Source: Bacteroidota bacterium
GTDB lineage: Bacteria; Bacteroidota; Bacteroidia; B-17B0; Aurantibacillaceae
Reading direction: 5' to 3'
Assembly: GCA_020403265.1 (NCBI GenBank)
Contig: JADBXZ010000010.1
Location: forward strand, 1-64,000
DNA length: 64,000 nucleotides
Below, piece after piece: positions 1 to 9,414 of the stretch (its first letter is position 1; each line of letters begins with the position of its first letter). The notes beneath the pieces are model-generated. The model saw only the letters and a list, made by a program, of their open reading frames with translations, was not told where the DNA came from and made no database searches. The position numbers and the translations under genes were made by a program.

Positions 1-6
1 GAAATG

Positions 7-1065
7 TTAAGCTTGCTTACCTTGGCTAAAAGCAACCAAATTACAAATTCTATATAATAAACGGGCTGCTACATTGGCATCCCAATCATTACCTACACCC
101 GGACTTACTTCATTTAAATCAAATGCAATTATTTTTCGACCTGATCTTACAATTTTTTCCAGTAGAAATAATACTTGTTCGGTCTCAAATCCTCCGGCAA
201 CGGGTGTTCCGGTGTTTGGGCAAAGTTTAGGGTCTAAACCATCTATATCAAAACTTAAGTAAATTTGATTTGGTAATTCATTCACGATTCTATTAACAAT
301 TCTATCCCAACTATCGCCATTATATTGCGCATATTTTATATCTCTATCAAAAAAAGTTTTTACTCTCCCTTTGCTGTTTTCAATTATGTTTAACTCTTCT
401 TCACAATAATCTCGGATACCAACCTGCACTAATTTTTGTACTTCTTTTAATTTTAAGGCATTGTACATGATGCTGGCATGGCTGTATTCAAAACCTTCGT
501 AAGCTATTCTTAAATCGGCGTGCGCATCAATTTGTAAAACTGCAAATTCACCAAATTTTTCAGCAAGTGCCTGCATCATACCTAGCGGTGTGCTGTGATC
601 GCCACCTACCAAGCCTACTGTTTTTTGTTGATTTAAAAAATGAAGGCAACGTTCTTTTACCCATTTATTTAACCATTCGCATTCTTGTTTTATTTGGGTT
701 GCAACCTTTTTTAATTCAGTATCGTTTTCGTCACCACCATTTGCCAAATCGTTAATATAACGTTCTGCGGACTGACGGTTCTTGTCACTTTTACTTCTTA
801 CTTCATCGCTTATTTCGTCCATGGCTATACCCAAATGCCAGGCGTTTTTAACGAAGGGATCGTACAGATCTACCTGATAACTGGCATCTAAAATGGCTTG
901 TGGTCCATCGGCTGTTCCACCTCCGTAGCTTACCGTGACTTCCCAAGGTACAGGTATAAGTACTGTATTGCATTCGTCTATGGTAAAAGGTAAGCCAAAC
1001 ATGCCGTCATTCAATTGACCAATGCCGTTGGCGTCAAAGTTTTTTATTTTCTCTTGTTTTGTCAT
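7..1065 (-). CDS. agmatinase/arginase-family ureohydrolase
   Basis: A 352-residue metal-dependent ureohydrolase, most likely agmatinase (agmatine to putrescine plus urea) or a close guanidino-substrate relative. The manganese-binding motifs are all visible: GGDHS near residue 154, DAHAD near 180 and SFDID near 271, followed by the GTPV-GG element. It is about 40 residues longer than typical agmatinases, mainly through an insertion around residues 85-130. The stop codon lies six bases from the window edge, so the downstream context is unknown. The next gene is 1 bp upstream on the same strand. The exact substrate within the arginase/agmatinase/formimidoylglutamase superfamily cannot be fixed from motifs alone. 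Confidence 0.85.
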   Translation of the reverse strand: MTKQEKIKNFDANGIGQLNDGMFGLPFTIDECNTVLIPVPWEVTVSYGGGTADGPQAILDASYQVDLYDPFVKNAWHLGIAMDEISDEVRSKSDKNRQSAERYINDLANGGDENDTELKKVATQIKQECEWLNKWVKERCLHFLNQQKTVGLVGGDHSTPLGMMQALAEKFGEFAVLQIDAHADLRIAYEGFEYSHASIMYNALKLKEVQKLVQVGIRDYCEEELNIIENSKGRVKTFFDRDIKYAQYNGDSWDRIVNRIVNELPNQIYLSFDIDGLDPKLCPNTGTPVAGGFETEQVLFLLEKIVRSGRKIIAFDLNEVSPGVGNDWDANVAARLLYRICNLVAFSQGKQA

Positions 1066-1066
1066 A

Positions 1067-1711
1067 TTAAATATAAATCTCTTCTTTGTACTTTGGTGTT
1101 ACTATTTTTTCTTCTTTAATTTTTCTGTTATCAAGGTTTAATTTAAGCTTTTTCCATTGAAAATATTCTTTTATGGTTTTTATAATTTTCTGATTTCCAT
1201 TCTCATCACAAGATTCTATTTCTTTTTTGTAATTGATTTTGCCTGTGGATAGGTTATAGTCAACGAAAGTCCAGTATTCACAATTTTTACCATAAGTGGT
1301 TGTATATCCAATTAATTCAAATTCATTGTTTTGAAAGCTGTATTTATCCGTTGTCGACCATTTCCAACTGCTGCCGCCATTATTGGAAATTATCAAGATT
1401 CCATTTTCAATGCTTACATTTTCAAAGGAGTCACCCAACATGCCGCCACTTTGACTCCCTCCAATTACGTTTCTGGAATTTTTCCAAACAAAATATTTAT
1501 CATTAATTTTTTTAAATATAGTAAGTTCTCTTACTTTTCCATTGCTGCTTGAGTCTTGAGTGTCAAAAACAACTACTATTTCAGTGATATTATCTTTGTT
1601 TAAATCTCCTTCAATTAGTTTGATGATTTTGTAACCGTGAGGAATATCAATATTTTGGGAGAAAATAAATGACGAAAGGAAAATCGGTATGAAAACAATT
1701 AACTTAAGCAT
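1067..1711 (-). CDS. secreted protein of unknown function
   Basis: A 214-residue protein starting with a clear signal peptide (hydrophobic residues 3-17, ending FIFSQ). The mature part is polar and beta-rich. Residues about 36-50 (GDLNKDNITEIVVVF) resemble the Asp-rich calcium loop of FG-GAP/VCBS-type integrin repeats, so an exported single-repeat beta protein is plausible. It lies 1 bp from the ureohydrolase and 3 bp from pdxH, suggesting co-transcription, but nothing indicates a metabolic link. The function is unknown. Confidence 0.7.
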   Translation of the reverse strand: MLKLIVFIPIFLSSFIFSQNIDIPHGYKIIKLIEGDLNKDNITEIVVVFDTQDSSSNGKVRELTIFKKINDKYFVWKNSRNVIGGSQSGGMLGDSFENVSIENGILIISNNGGSSWKWSTTDKYSFQNNEFELIGYTTTYGKNCEYWTFVDYNLSTGKINYKKEIESCDENGNQKIIKTIKEYFQWKKLKLNLDNRKIKEEKIVTPKYKEEIYI

Positions 1712-1714
1712 TTA

Positions 1715-2368
1715 TTAAGGCGCAATTCTATAAATGGTCCAATTATTATTGATTAATTCATAACATATCCGGTCGTGCAACCTGCTTTTGCGCCCTTGCC
1801 AAAATTCATAATAATTGGCCTTAATGACGTAGCCTCCCCAAAATGGGGGACGGTTTACTGATTGATTGTTGAATTTTTTTGTATGCTCTTGAAGGGATTG
1901 CTCTAGAACTTGTCTGCTGTTTATTTTTTTACTTTGTGGTGAACTCCATGCACCAATTTGACTTTCACGAGGTCTTTTATCAAAATAGGCGTTACTTTTT
2001 TGTTCTTCTGCTTGGAAAACTTTCCCTTCGATTCTGATTTGGCGTTCCAGTTCGGGATAAAAAAAGCATGCACTTACATTGTTGTTTTGTTGAATGTTAA
2101 TTGCTTTTCTGGATTCGAAATTTGTATAAAAGTAAAACAAGTTGTTGCCAAATTCACGTAAATACACAATTCGATTGCTGGGTTTATTATCAGAACTTAC
2201 CGTACATAAGTTGAAGGCTTGTACTTCCATTACTTTTGATTCAATTGCCTCATGCATCCACCTACTAAACTGTTCATCTGGTTGCTTTAACACTTCTTCT
2301 TCCGAGAGACTTCCTTTCATGAAGTCTTCTCTGAATTGCCCGATGAGTTTACTTAAATCTTCTTGCAT
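1715..2368 (-). CDS. pdxH: pyridoxamine 5'-phosphate oxidase
   Basis: A 217-residue FMN-dependent oxidase that makes pyridoxal 5'-phosphate from pyridoxine or pyridoxamine phosphate, the last step of vitamin B6 salvage and synthesis. Family hallmarks are visible: NRIVYLREF near residue 65, the FYTNFESRKA strand, RPRESQIGAWSS near 132, and the C-terminal FWQGRKSRLHDR signature ending in RIAP, which builds the FMN/PLP site. The length matches the family (about 210-220). It is cytoplasmic. It sits 1 bp downstream of the peptide transporter in a compact leftward cluster. Confidence 0.96.
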   Translation of the reverse strand: MQEDLSKLIGQFREDFMKGSLSEEEVLKQPDEQFSRWMHEAIESKVMEVQAFNLCTVSSDNKPSNRIVYLREFGNNLFYFYTNFESRKAINIQQNNNVSACFFYPELERQIRIEGKVFQAEEQKSNAYFDKRPRESQIGAWSSPQSKKINSRQVLEQSLQEHTKKFNNQSVNRPPFWGGYVIKANYYEFWQGRKSRLHDRICYELINNNWTIYRIAP

Positions 2369-2369
2369 G

Positions 2370-4001
2370 TTATTTAGTTTTAAAAACTTGATTAAGGCGC
2401 TTCAATAAAAACAGCATGATGAAAAATGCTAGCATTAAAAGCGCGAAGTTTAACCAAAAATAATTGGCCTTGTTGTCAAATTTATCCCAGTTTTTAGCAA
2501 GCACGCCACTTAACTTATTTCCGATGGAAGTTGCTAAACTCCATCCGCCCATCATAAGTGCCGTTAAACGAGCAGGAGATAGTTTAGAAACCATAGATAA
2601 ACCCATTGGACTCAAGCATAATTCGCCAATAGTAACTACACCATAACAACTAATTAGCCACCATGCACTTGCTTTGTGCATGCCATTGCCGGTGTAATGA
2701 ACAGCAGCAACCATCACTAAAGTAGATAAGGCGCTAATTAATAGGCCAAACATAATTTTTGTTGCAGTGGTTGGTTCTTTTTTTCGCTTACGTAAAAAAG
2801 CAAAAAAGGAGATAATTAAAGGCGTAAGTACGACAACAAAAAATGGATTAATTGATTGAAAAATTTCCGTGTTGATTAAGTTAACTCCATCTCCTTCTTT
2901 TGGCATCTTGGATGGATCTATGTTTTTGAAATAAGCAGGATAATCAACGCATTTTTGTACTTTACCATTAGCATCCTTTATTTTTCTGAATTGTTCATCC
3001 AATTGATTAACACTGTCGTTTTTAGCAATTAACGATTCAGATTGATATAAAGCAGAGGTGACTTTAGTAATTAACTCGGGACTTTCTCTGTCAGTATAAA
3101 AATTTGCATAAGTTGTTAATGCAGTTCCATTTTGTTTAAAGATGGCCCAAAATAAAATTACAATTAGAAATATGGTGAACATGGTACCAAGTGGTTTTTT
3201 TTCCTCCGGACTGGCTTTTAAAAATATACTTGAAAAAAAATAAATTACAGGAATACAGAAAGCAAAAAACGCATCGGTACTATTGCTTCCAAAAATAGTA
3301 TCCGGCAAGAACCAACCCATCACAGCAAAGCAAACACCAACACCCATGATTCGGGCAAACTGCATTATAAATGGTTTATCTTCAGGGCTTGGTTCTTTTC
3401 TTATATCAACATGTTTATAATGTTTGCTGCCAATTAAAAAGGTTATCACGCCAATAAACATGCCAACGCCGGCTGCTGTAAATGCAGCACCCCAGCCAAA
3501 TTTGTTACGCATAAAGGCGGCGATATACACACAAATAAAAGCACCTAAATTAATGCCCATGTAGAAAATGTTATATCCGGTATCCTTTTTGTCTTTGAAT
3601 TCCGGGGCATTGTATAGATTCCCAAGTAAGGTTGAAATGTTTGGTTTAAAAAAACCATTTCCAATTACCATAACAACCAGTGATGTGTAAAACGCCCACA
3701 TTTCGTGAATGGCAAGCATGCAATAGCCAATACCCATTAAAATTCCGCCAAGCACTATTGAAAAGCGATAACCCAATTTTAAGTCGGCCAGTAACCCTCC
3801 CATAAAAGGTGTCAGATAAGCTGCGGCTATGAAGGTTCCATAAATGTCGGCTGCTTCGCCATTATCCCAACCAAATCCTCCTTTTTCAGTGTCTGTTGTC
3901 ATGTAAAGAGTAAATATTCCTATCATCAGATAGTAACCAAAGCGTTCCCAGAATTCTGTGAACACTAAAAAAAAGAGGCCTTTGGGGTATTTGCTTTGCA
4001 T
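2370..4001 (-). CDS. POT/PTR-family proton-coupled oligopeptide transporter
   Basis: A 543-residue major-facilitator transporter of the proton-dependent oligopeptide family, importing di- and tripeptides across the inner membrane. The PTR signature FWERFGYYLMIGIFTLYM occupies residues 17-34 and FYMGINLGAF lies near residue 146. About 12-14 hydrophobic helices are visible. A long polar loop around residues 290-360 separates the two halves; such a periplasmic insertion is common in Bacteroidota members. Codons 1-5 (MQSKY) directly precede the signature. It is packed between pdxH and a small membrane protein. Confidence 0.93.
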   Translation of the reverse strand: MQSKYPKGLFFLVFTEFWERFGYYLMIGIFTLYMTTDTEKGGFGWDNGEAADIYGTFIAAAYLTPFMGGLLADLKLGYRFSIVLGGILMGIGYCMLAIHEMWAFYTSLVVMVIGNGFFKPNISTLLGNLYNAPEFKDKKDTGYNIFYMGINLGAFICVYIAAFMRNKFGWGAAFTAAGVGMFIGVITFLIGSKHYKHVDIRKEPSPEDKPFIMQFARIMGVGVCFAVMGWFLPDTIFGSNSTDAFFAFCIPVIYFFSSIFLKASPEEKKPLGTMFTIFLIVILFWAIFKQNGTALTTYANFYTDRESPELITKVTSALYQSESLIAKNDSVNQLDEQFRKIKDANGKVQKCVDYPAYFKNIDPSKMPKEGDGVNLINTEIFQSINPFFVVVLTPLIISFFAFLRKRKKEPTTATKIMFGLLISALSTLVMVAAVHYTGNGMHKASAWWLISCYGVVTIGELCLSPMGLSMVSKLSPARLTALMMGGWSLATSIGNKLSGVLAKNWDKFDNKANYFWLNFALLMLAFFIMLFLLKRLNQVFKTK

Positions 4002-4003
4002 AA

Positions 4004-4519
4004 TTATTGGAGAGGGTTAGAGTTAATTTTTTTTAAATTGTGATAGTAGGCTAAGATAAAGAGACTATCAATCACAATCCAAAATATGATTCCGGCTACT
4101 GATGATTTTTGTTCTTGAGGCATTCCCAAATCAATAAAGAGCGAAAGGAAGTTAGCTGCAATCTCTGCTACAGCATAAACTATAAGGCCTTTCATTTCAA
4201 GTTTCCACATTTGAATTACTCCCATCGGAGAGACTAAGTTGGCAATTAAGGTTAATGCACCTAGCATCCCAACGCCTTTTAATAATTTGGATGGGTCAAA
4301 ATTTTCCAGCATCGGGTTTGCTTTGATTGCTTCGTCCCATACCTCATTGATTTTAGAGTCGTCAATAGCTAAACAGAGCATCATTAAAAATGAGAAAATA
4401 ATCATGATGCCTAGCCCTACAAAAGAGAGAATGCAGAGAATCTTTAGGAACTCAGGTCGTTGAGGTTGCTCTGATAAATTTAAGTCGGTATTAAATTGAG
4501 AATCCATAATTTTAGTCAA
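4004..4519 (-). CDS. small multi-pass membrane protein, unknown
   Basis: A 171-residue protein with about four predicted membrane helices (near residues 27-52, 85-105, 112-130 and 140-160) and an acidic polar N-terminus. A loop at 55-80 is charged. No enzymatic motif is recognised. It is 2 bp upstream of the POT transporter on the same strand, so probably co-expressed. A later ATG at residue 5 is also possible as the start. Confidence 0.7.
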   Translation of the reverse strand: MTKIMDSQFNTDLNLSEQPQRPEFLKILCILSFVGLGIMIIFSFLMMLCLAIDDSKINEVWDEAIKANPMLENFDPSKLLKGVGMLGALTLIANLVSPMGVIQMWKLEMKGLIVYAVAEIAANFLSLFIDLGMPQEQKSSVAGIIFWIVIDSLFILAYYHNLKKINSNPLQ

Positions 4520-4548
4520 ATATTCTTCTACAAAATTAGTAAGCTATT

Positions 4549-4878
4549 TTAAATAAAGTTGTTCTTTTTGAAATAATCAATAATAGAATCAATGATTAAC
4601 TTGTTCTGTTGCTTTGCCTCCAAATGAGGTAAATTCTCTTTTAATTCCCAATGTGGCCAACCATCATCATCAATTCCTTTATACTCATAAAATCCAAAAG
4701 GCTCCAATAAGGTACAAATAGCAACATGCATTACATCAAGTTTTTCATCTTTTTTATACTTCTTAAAGGGTTTATTTAACTCTTGAAGTCCTATAGTGAA
4801 AAGTATCGCATCAAAATCCATTGGGGTACCAAATCTTTCAGTTAGCTTTTCTTGCAATATTTCCCAGTCGCTTTTCAT
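4549..4878 (-). CDS. conserved hypothetical protein, 109 aa
   Basis: A small soluble acidic protein rich in aromatic residues, starting MKSDWEILQEKL. The pattern with GTPMDFDAILFTIGLQEL and a later PFGFYEYKG-DDDGWPHWE segment resembles a small conserved Bacteroidota family that I cannot name. It has no signal peptide and no membrane helix. The gene is 5 bp downstream of the TPR-phosphatase gene and is probably in the same transcript. The function is unknown. Confidence 0.7.
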   Translation of the reverse strand: MKSDWEILQEKLTERFGTPMDFDAILFTIGLQELNKPFKKYKKDEKLDVMHVAICTLLEPFGFYEYKGIDDDGWPHWELKENLPHLEAKQQNKLIIDSIIDYFKKNNFI

Positions 4879-4883
4879 TAAAA

Positions 4884-7199
4884 TTATAATTTAAAACCAA
4901 ATACTAAAATGTCGTCTATTTGTTTTTCTTTAGTACAGGCATTTTGTATCAGTTTTTTAAGTTGAATGGATTGTTCCATAAATGATTCTTGTTGTACTGA
5001 ACTCAAAAAGCTTTCAAATCCATTGTAACCAAAATTTGATGCATTTGATCTATATTTCAATTGATCTTTTAGCCCATCAGTTGAAAGATAAAAACCCTTA
5101 AAACTACTTATGTTGAAGTTGTGTTCTGTAATATTGGATAACTGATTATACCGGCCTAGTTCACCTCTGGAAGAGTGAATAGTTTGTAAAATACCATCGT
5201 TATCACTGAGATGTAAATTAATATTTAAACCTGCATAAGTTAATTTGTTGCTTATCATGTCAGCACTACAAATGGCTACATCCATCCCTTCACTTAAAAA
5301 TCTACCTTGAGTATTTTTTCTTTTCAGGTAATCGTTTACTTCTTTATTTAGCTCACTTAAAATGCTTAATGGTGTGTGATGTTTATTTTGAACAATAATT
5401 TTGTTAAGAAACTCATTAGCCAGTAAAGTTAGCATTGATCCGGGAATACCGTGCCCGGTGCAATCGCCAATTACAATGATTATATGGGAGTTGATTTTTT
5501 TGATCCAGAAAAAGTCACCGCTTAAATTATCCAATGGTTGAAGTACTAGAAATTGATCCTTAAAATAACTGGCAATTTCTAACTGGTTCGGAAAAATAGT
5601 AACTTGAATGTCTTTAGCAGCTTCTATACTTTCTTGAATATTTTTATTTTTTAGTTCTAATTCATTTTTTTGCTGCTCAGTAATTTTGGTTTGATTCTGA
5701 ATTATTTTCTTTTGTCTCGCGTTAACCAATAAACGATTAATTGTATAAATCAATAAAATAAAAATTATACCTATGCCAATTAAAAGTAATTTACGCAAAC
5801 TTTTTTGTTGCTCAATCTGCGTTTTTTGAAGCTCTATTTTTGCGTCATCTAATTTTTTTTGAACTGTATTTTTAATACTGTCTGCTAATATTTTTTTATC
5901 ATAATTATACTTAATTTCTTTTCGGGTAATTTCTCTTTTTTTATCAAAACTTAGAATGCTATCCTTTAGTTTAATAAATAAATTCGCCATCATTATGGCC
6001 TTTTGATATTGACCATTTTTTTCGTATATGTCTTTTAAAATACCTGCAGAATTTTTTATATCTATGGCTGAATTGATCTGTTGACTGAGTTGCAAAGATT
6101 TTTCGGCGTAAAGCTGCGCTTTTAGATTATTGTTTTGGAGTGAATAAACTTCACCTAATTTATAGTTTGCATTTGCAATACCATCTATAGAATTTATTTC
6201 TGTCGCAATTTTTAAGGATTTATTATAAAACTCAATGGCTTCGGAGTATTTTTTTTCGTCTTTGCGCATCACGCCAATGTTTGAGTAAGCAGATACCAGT
6301 TGGTTTTTATCTCCAAGTTTTTCCGAAATATTAGTACTTAGATATAAATTTTCATATGATTTCTTTATGTTACCCTGTTTTTTGTAAATGAACGATAAAT
6401 TATTATAAGCGTTGCTTTGAGTTCTTTCTTCTTTTATCTTAGAACTTATTTCTAAACTTTTTAAAGCATATTGTTCTGCTTTTTCAAAATCCTCAACATC
6501 AAGGTAAAAAACACTTAAGTTGTTATATAGGTTAGCTAAAGAAATCGAATCTTTTGAGGCTTCGCTCATCTTTAAACTTTTAAAGATATAGTCTATGGCA
6601 CCTAATATGTCGCCATTGGTTCGGGCAATTATGCTAAATGCATTGTAACATTGAATGATTCCTTTTTTGTCTTTTTTACTTGTAAACAATTTTAAGCTTT
6701 CAGAGATTGCTTTTGTGGATTTTGGTGTATCGCCCAAGTAAAATAGATTGATACCAATATTTGATAGTGTTACAGCCATCTCAATTGTATCGTTATAAAC
6801 TGCATATGCTTTTAAGGATTTTTCTAAAGCTGCAATTCCAGCTTGGTTATTACCTTGTCCAAGTTCAAAAACGCCTTTACTATTTAGTAATCTTCCATAA
6901 TATTTAAATAGGTGTTGTTTTGTTTTTTCGGGTAAGTTTTTTGGTAGATCTAGGTTATTAATATTAAATGCATTGCCGACATTTGATTTGATGAATTGCT
7001 CCGCTAATTGTATGCCCTTATTCGCGTATTGTGGAATGTCTTTTTCATCGCAAAGTTGAGCTAAATCGGCAAACATTCTGATTTTTGCCGTATCGTTTTT
7101 TTCTTTAATGGCAATTTGGTATAGAGAATCGATATTTACTTGCGAAAAAAGTTTTATGCTGAAGAAAAATAAAAGATATAAAAAAAGTTTGATTTTCAT
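4884..7199 (-). CDS. TPR-repeat membrane protein with SpoIIE/PP2C phosphatase domain
   Basis: A 771-residue signalling protein. In order: signal peptide (1-19), an array of tetratricopeptide repeats (about 60-420, with A-x-Y-NNL helices), one membrane helix (about 470-490), a coiled coil (500-535) and a C-terminal SpoIIE-type PP2C serine phosphatase (about 545-770). The phosphatase shows LSGDFFWI and GDCTGHGIPGSMLT metal-binding motifs and GMDVAICS. A periplasmic TPR sensor is thus coupled to cytoplasmic phosphatase output. Targets are likely anti-sigma-antagonist-type proteins (inference). An RsbW-like kinase is encoded at 18.9 kb but is not adjacent. Confidence 0.88.
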   Translation of the reverse strand: MKIKLFLYLLFFFSIKLFSQVNIDSLYQIAIKEKNDTAKIRMFADLAQLCDEKDIPQYANKGIQLAEQFIKSNVGNAFNINNLDLPKNLPEKTKQHLFKYYGRLLNSKGVFELGQGNNQAGIAALEKSLKAYAVYNDTIEMAVTLSNIGINLFYLGDTPKSTKAISESLKLFTSKKDKKGIIQCYNAFSIIARTNGDILGAIDYIFKSLKMSEASKDSISLANLYNNLSVFYLDVEDFEKAEQYALKSLEISSKIKEERTQSNAYNNLSFIYKKQGNIKKSYENLYLSTNISEKLGDKNQLVSAYSNIGVMRKDEKKYSEAIEFYNKSLKIATEINSIDGIANANYKLGEVYSLQNNNLKAQLYAEKSLQLSQQINSAIDIKNSAGILKDIYEKNGQYQKAIMMANLFIKLKDSILSFDKKREITRKEIKYNYDKKILADSIKNTVQKKLDDAKIELQKTQIEQQKSLRKLLLIGIGIIFILLIYTINRLLVNARQKKIIQNQTKITEQQKNELELKNKNIQESIEAAKDIQVTIFPNQLEIASYFKDQFLVLQPLDNLSGDFFWIKKINSHIIIVIGDCTGHGIPGSMLTLLANEFLNKIIVQNKHHTPLSILSELNKEVNDYLKRKNTQGRFLSEGMDVAICSADMISNKLTYAGLNINLHLSDNDGILQTIHSSRGELGRYNQLSNITEHNFNISSFKGFYLSTDGLKDQLKYRSNASNFGYNGFESFLSSVQQESFMEQSIQLKKLIQNACTKEKQIDDILVFGFKL

Positions 7200-7241
7200 T
7201 GCCTTGACTTAAGGTACTAATTAAACAATGATTTTTTCATA

Positions 7242-7853
7242 TTATTTGGGAAGTTTTCCAAATGACTGGTTATGATAATGAATAAACTCTAAAATATCTT
7301 CTTTACCAACATGCTTTTCTGCACTAGAAATAAATGTATTGGGCAGTTCATCCCAAATTTTTTTTAAAGAATTTTCAATCGCAAAAATATTTTTAGCTAA
7401 TTCGTTTTTACTATTCTTATCTGCTTTTGTATATATTATAGAGAACGGAATATTGTTCTTAGCGCACCATTCTAAAAATTCTAAATCAATTTGCTGTAAT
7501 GTAAGCCTACTGTCAATCAAGACAAATAAACAAACTAGGTTTTCTCGTTTGATACAATAATCAATAATTAGCGTACTAAAACTTTCACGAAGGGCCTTGC
7601 TTTTTTTAGCATAACCATAGCCGGGTAAATCTACTAACTGCCAATTTTCATTAATTAAAAAAAAATTAATCAATTGCGTTTTGCCCGGCGTGGCAGATGT
7701 TTTTGCTAATTTATTGTTGTTGCAAAGCATGTTAATTAGTGATGACTTTCCAACATTACTTCTTCCAATAAAAGCATATTCGGGCAAGTTGCTTTTTTTA
7801 CAATCTTTAAATTGCCCTGCACTTTTAACAAATATAGCTTTAGAAATTTTCAA
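7242..7853 (-). CDS. engB: ribosome biogenesis GTPase YsxC/EngB
   Basis: A 203-residue TRAFAC-class GTPase (YihA/YsxC/EngB) needed for assembly of the large ribosomal subunit. Visible motifs are G1 GRSNVGKSS (residues 30-38), G2 around SATPGKT, G3 DLPGYGYA and G4 TKADK. The length is normal for the family. It is immediately downstream (0 bp gap) of the acyltransferase gene on the same strand. Confidence 0.96.
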   Translation of the reverse strand: MKISKAIFVKSAGQFKDCKKSNLPEYAFIGRSNVGKSSLINMLCNNNKLAKTSATPGKTQLINFFLINENWQLVDLPGYGYAKKSKALRESFSTLIIDYCIKRENLVCLFVLIDSRLTLQQIDLEFLEWCAKNNIPFSIIYTKADKNSKNELAKNIFAIENSLKKIWDELPNTFISSAEKHVGKEDILEFIHYHNQSFGKLPK

Positions 7854-8792
7854 TTAACGTGCTGCTTTTTCTGATAAATAGGATTGAATATGTCTATCTT
7901 TTTTTGATTCATAGATGTCAGCAATTGTTACAAGAATGCCCGTTTCTTCTACCCCGCCAAAAGTTGGGTTAATTGCTGTACCGAAACTTTTCATGGTTGG
8001 ACTTAAATTCATGTAGGCATTTACTAAGGGAGGAATGTTCTCGCCAAGCGATCTTACGCTTTTGTTTAAATGTGCGTGTCCTGCTTTGTAGTCCAAGCCT
8101 TTTAATTCGGAGATAAAGCTTGATACGTTAGTTTTATTTGTTAATCCATGAATGGGCGTAACTAATTTTTCAGGATCAGGAAAATAGTGGTGTAGAAAGG
8201 CTAAAATGTAGTCTCTGGCAGTTACATTAAAATCTGTATACATCGTTACTTTACCATAGTAATATTTTTGGCTTGGATTATCCACTACTATTGCTCCAAG
8301 GCCATCCCATAAATTATCTAAACTGAATAAACCTTTTCGGAATTGTTCGCTTGGTTGATAAGCCGGCTGAATAAAAGAACGCCCCAGTTCTATAGTATAA
8401 TTTAAATAATTTTTGTAAAATTTATCACTAAAATTAAATAGTTTAGTAGTAGCCAAGTTTACTTTACCATTAATAAATTCTGCGTCCTTGCAAAGGATAA
8501 AGCGATAGGCACCAACAATTTCTTGATCTTCTGGGTTCCACACCAAAAGTTGTTGATAAGGATGTGATGAGGTATCAAATTCATCTAGGTCGATTTCAAG
8601 GCCTGTTCCACCTCCGGCATGACGAAATGTAACCTCTCTTAACCTACCTATTTCTCGCATCACGTTTGGAGAATTATGATGTGTAATAATATAAATTTCA
8701 TTGTTACCATTGTTGGTTTTACGAACAAAGGTGTTTTTGTTTAACTCGCTTAACAACGCCTCTTTGCTTACCGGTGATATAATATTTTGCAT
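7854..8792 (-). CDS. GNAT/hemolysin-like N-acyltransferase
   Basis: A 312-residue member of the hemolysin-like GNAT family that includes the N-acyltransferases of ornithine- and glycine-lipid synthesis (OlsB/GlsB). Visible features are REVTFRHAGGGTGLEIDLDEFD near residue 52, a GAYRFILCKD strand near 88 and an LGRSFIQPAYQ segment near 140. In Bacteroidota such proteins acylate amino acids for membrane aminolipids; the specific product here is inferred. The usual partner O-acyltransferase gene is not adjacent. It is divergent from the T9SS gene at 8863 across a 70-bp AT-rich gap. Confidence 0.72.
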   Translation of the reverse strand: MQNIISPVSKEALLSELNKNTFVRKTNNGNNEIYIITHHNSPNVMREIGRLREVTFRHAGGGTGLEIDLDEFDTSSHPYQQLLVWNPEDQEIVGAYRFILCKDAEFINGKVNLATTKLFNFSDKFYKNYLNYTIELGRSFIQPAYQPSEQFRKGLFSLDNLWDGLGAIVVDNPSQKYYYGKVTMYTDFNVTARDYILAFLHHYFPDPEKLVTPIHGLTNKTNVSSFISELKGLDYKAGHAHLNKSVRSLGENIPPLVNAYMNLSPTMKSFGTAINPTFGGVEETGILVTIADIYESKKDRHIQSYLSEKAAR

Positions 8793-8862
8793 ATTGAGTG
8801 TCGTAAATATACATTTAAAAAGTCGTTTATTTTATGTTTTTTTATTATTTTTAATTTTTTAA

Positions 8863-9414
8863 ATGAGGTATTTCCTATTCTTATTTTGTTTAAATAGTTG
8901 TTTTCTGGCGCAGAACAATTATGTTATTTCCTTATCAAAAACGGATTATGTTTGTACTGCGGGGAGTGCCGGTGTTCAAATAGATAGTTTGAAAGTAACA
9001 GACACTTTATATATTAATTGGAGTAATGGACAAAGTAATACAAGCGTTATTACCAATTTAAACCAAGGAGATTACAATGTTAATATTGTTATTAAAGGAA
9101 AAAAGGACACATTAATAAATTTTACAATAGATAAATTGGCGTGCCCGGTTGTTCCTTCAAATCATTTTACTCCAAATGGTGATTCTTACAATGACACATG
9201 GAATATCGGTAATATTAATTCTTTACTGAAGTATGAAATTACGGTATTTAACAAATGGGGACAAAAAGTACATGAGCAAAGTGATAAATATGTACCATGG
9301 GACGGAACATGGAACGGAATCAAAGTTGCTGATGCTACCTACTATTACGTTATAACCTATGAAGATGGTAAGGATAAAAAAACAATTAAGGGGGATGTTA
9401 CTATTTTAAGATGA
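8863..9414 (+). CDS. secreted protein with gliding-motility-type (T9SS type B) C-terminal domain
   Basis: A 183-residue protein with a signal peptide (1-17), a short Ig-like region containing a Cys pair, and a C-terminal gliding motility-associated domain from about residue 95: NHFTPNGDSYNDTWNI, then EITVFNKWGQKV, WDGTWNG and TYYYVITYEDG. This domain is the type B signal for export through the type IX secretion system. The protein is little more than the sorting domain with a small N-terminal module. It overlaps the following PorP/SprF gene by 4 bp, the common type B cargo/PorP arrangement. Confidence 0.9.
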   Translation: MRYFLFLFCLNSCFLAQNNYVISLSKTDYVCTAGSAGVQIDSLKVTDTLYINWSNGQSNTSVITNLNQGDYNVNIVIKGKKDTLINFTIDKLACPVVPSNHFTPNGDSYNDTWNIGNINSLLKYEITVFNKWGQKVHEQSDKYVPWDGTWNGIKVADATYYYVITYEDGKDKKTIKGDVTILR